A stretch of 64,000 nucleotides of DNA. Origin: Desulfococcaceae bacterium HSG9. Its GTDB lineage: Bacteria; Desulfobacterota; Desulfobacteria; Desulfobacterales; JAUCGF01. Shown piece by piece: positions 63,713-64,000 of this stretch. The position numbers and the translations under genes were made by a program. Below the pieces are notes generated by a model. The model ran no database searches. It worked only from the letters and a program-made list of their open reading frames with translations, and was not told the DNA's origin. The DNA is taken from assembly GCA_030378005.1 (NCBI GenBank), contig JAUCGF010000084.1:1-64000 (forward strand). Direction: 5' to 3'. Position 1 is the first letter of the stretch, and each line of letters starts with the position of its first letter.

Positions 63713-64000
63713 ATGTCCGTTAAAATTGAGAACCAAATAAATCATAAATTGGATTTCGGCGAATTATCTCCGGATAGACGACTAAACGCTTTACTGACTT
63801 CGGTTGTCAGTGATGTCAAAATTTATGCTGAAGACCAGATCAGACGTATCAATCAGCTTGTTCAAATCGGAATTGCGTTGTCTGCGGAGAAAGATACAAG
63901 TAAAATTCTGGAAATGATCGTTGACGAAGCCCGCTCATTATGCGGTGCCGACGCAGGCACATTGTACATTATCGATAATGACCACAAACGCCTGCGTTTT
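63713..64000 (+). CDS. GAF-domain signalling protein, 5' part only
   Basis: An open frame of 96 codons from ATG 63713 runs off the window end. After a charged N-terminus it shows RRINQLVQIGIALSAEKDTS, KILEMIVDEARSLCGADAGT and LYIIDND, the typical start of a GAF domain as found in HD-GYP, GGDEF or histidine kinase proteins. The effector domain is beyond the edge. No strong ribosome binding site precedes the ATG. Confidence 0.8.
   Translation, partial: MSVKIENQINHKLDFGELSPDRRLNALLTSVVSDVKIYAEDQIRRINQLVQIGIALSAEKDTSKILEMIVDEARSLCGADAGTLYIIDNDHKRLRF

Overview
The window reads as a chromosomal segment of a Gram-negative bacterium, most likely a Desulfobacterota (deltaproteobacterial) member. The evidence is lipid A, Bam and Lol envelope genes in one run, a DHH-CBS-tRNA nucleotidyltransferase fusion, BamA with an extra N-terminal TolB-like domain, LpxI instead of LpxH, and many two-component and TPR proteins. 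The phylum is inferred from gene content and style; no rRNA is present. Most genes are housekeeping, with one clear accessory block at the left edge.

Layout. (1) 1-7145: a defence-like block with a DUF1156 DNA methyltransferase and a PLD-nuclease/SNF2 helicase. Between them, on the opposite strand, sits a two-gene unit encoding a nucleotidyltransferase-fold protein and an unrecognised partner. The first bases are a perfect 40-bp inverted repeat of the methyltransferase 5' end. (2) 7254-12468: an ECF-type vitamin transporter whose ATPase is a two-domain fusion with split motifs, an orphan periplasmic binding protein, a Nudix hydrolase with a MITE-like element at its 5' end, and a small membrane protein. 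(3) 12487-20740, minus strand: mazG, cvpA, a REC-kinase-REC protein, scpA, trpS and the tRNA nucleotidyltransferase fusion. (4) 21255-25460: pilC, a PilS-like kinase and lysS. (5) 25689-36429: an envelope biogenesis run, lolC/E, lolD, bamA, skp, lpxD, fabZ, lpxA, lpxI, a Gfo/Idh/MocA oxidoreductase and lpxB. (6) 36859-42529: an orphan ParA, dtd, a metallo-beta-lactamase/cyclic-nucleotide-binding protein, a metallophosphoesterase and a histone-H1-like protein. (7) 43222-50975: polysaccharide export, with a five-SLBB export protein and an outer-membrane barrel on plus, and a Wzz protein, a BY-kinase-like ATPase with a broken P-loop and a ParA-like ATPase on minus. (8) 51278-56027, minus: a J-domain protein, a DHH phosphoesterase and a phage-shock-type membrane stress group (DUF4178, PspA, YbjN, K+ channel). 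(9) 56335-64000: a divergent PurD, a hybrid kinase, a TPR lipoprotein, rpoH, tRNA-Arg(TCT) and the start of a GAF-domain gene.

Region 5 makes lipid A precursors (LpxA, LpxD, LpxI, LpxB), the hydroxyacyl chains they need (FabZ) and the machines that place lipoproteins and barrels in the outer membrane (Lol, Skp, BamA). Regions 7 and 8 add capsule export and membrane-integrity sensing. Spacers carry at least three families of dispersed short palindromic or tandem repeats, and one MITE-like element.

The strongest leads are the defence block with its opposite-strand insert and mosaic methyltransferase, the half-and-half ECF ATPase, the MITE that seems to have cut off the Nudix gene's start, the dead-P-loop kinase paired with an active ParA, and a PurD homologue with a cysteine cluster in its active-site loop.
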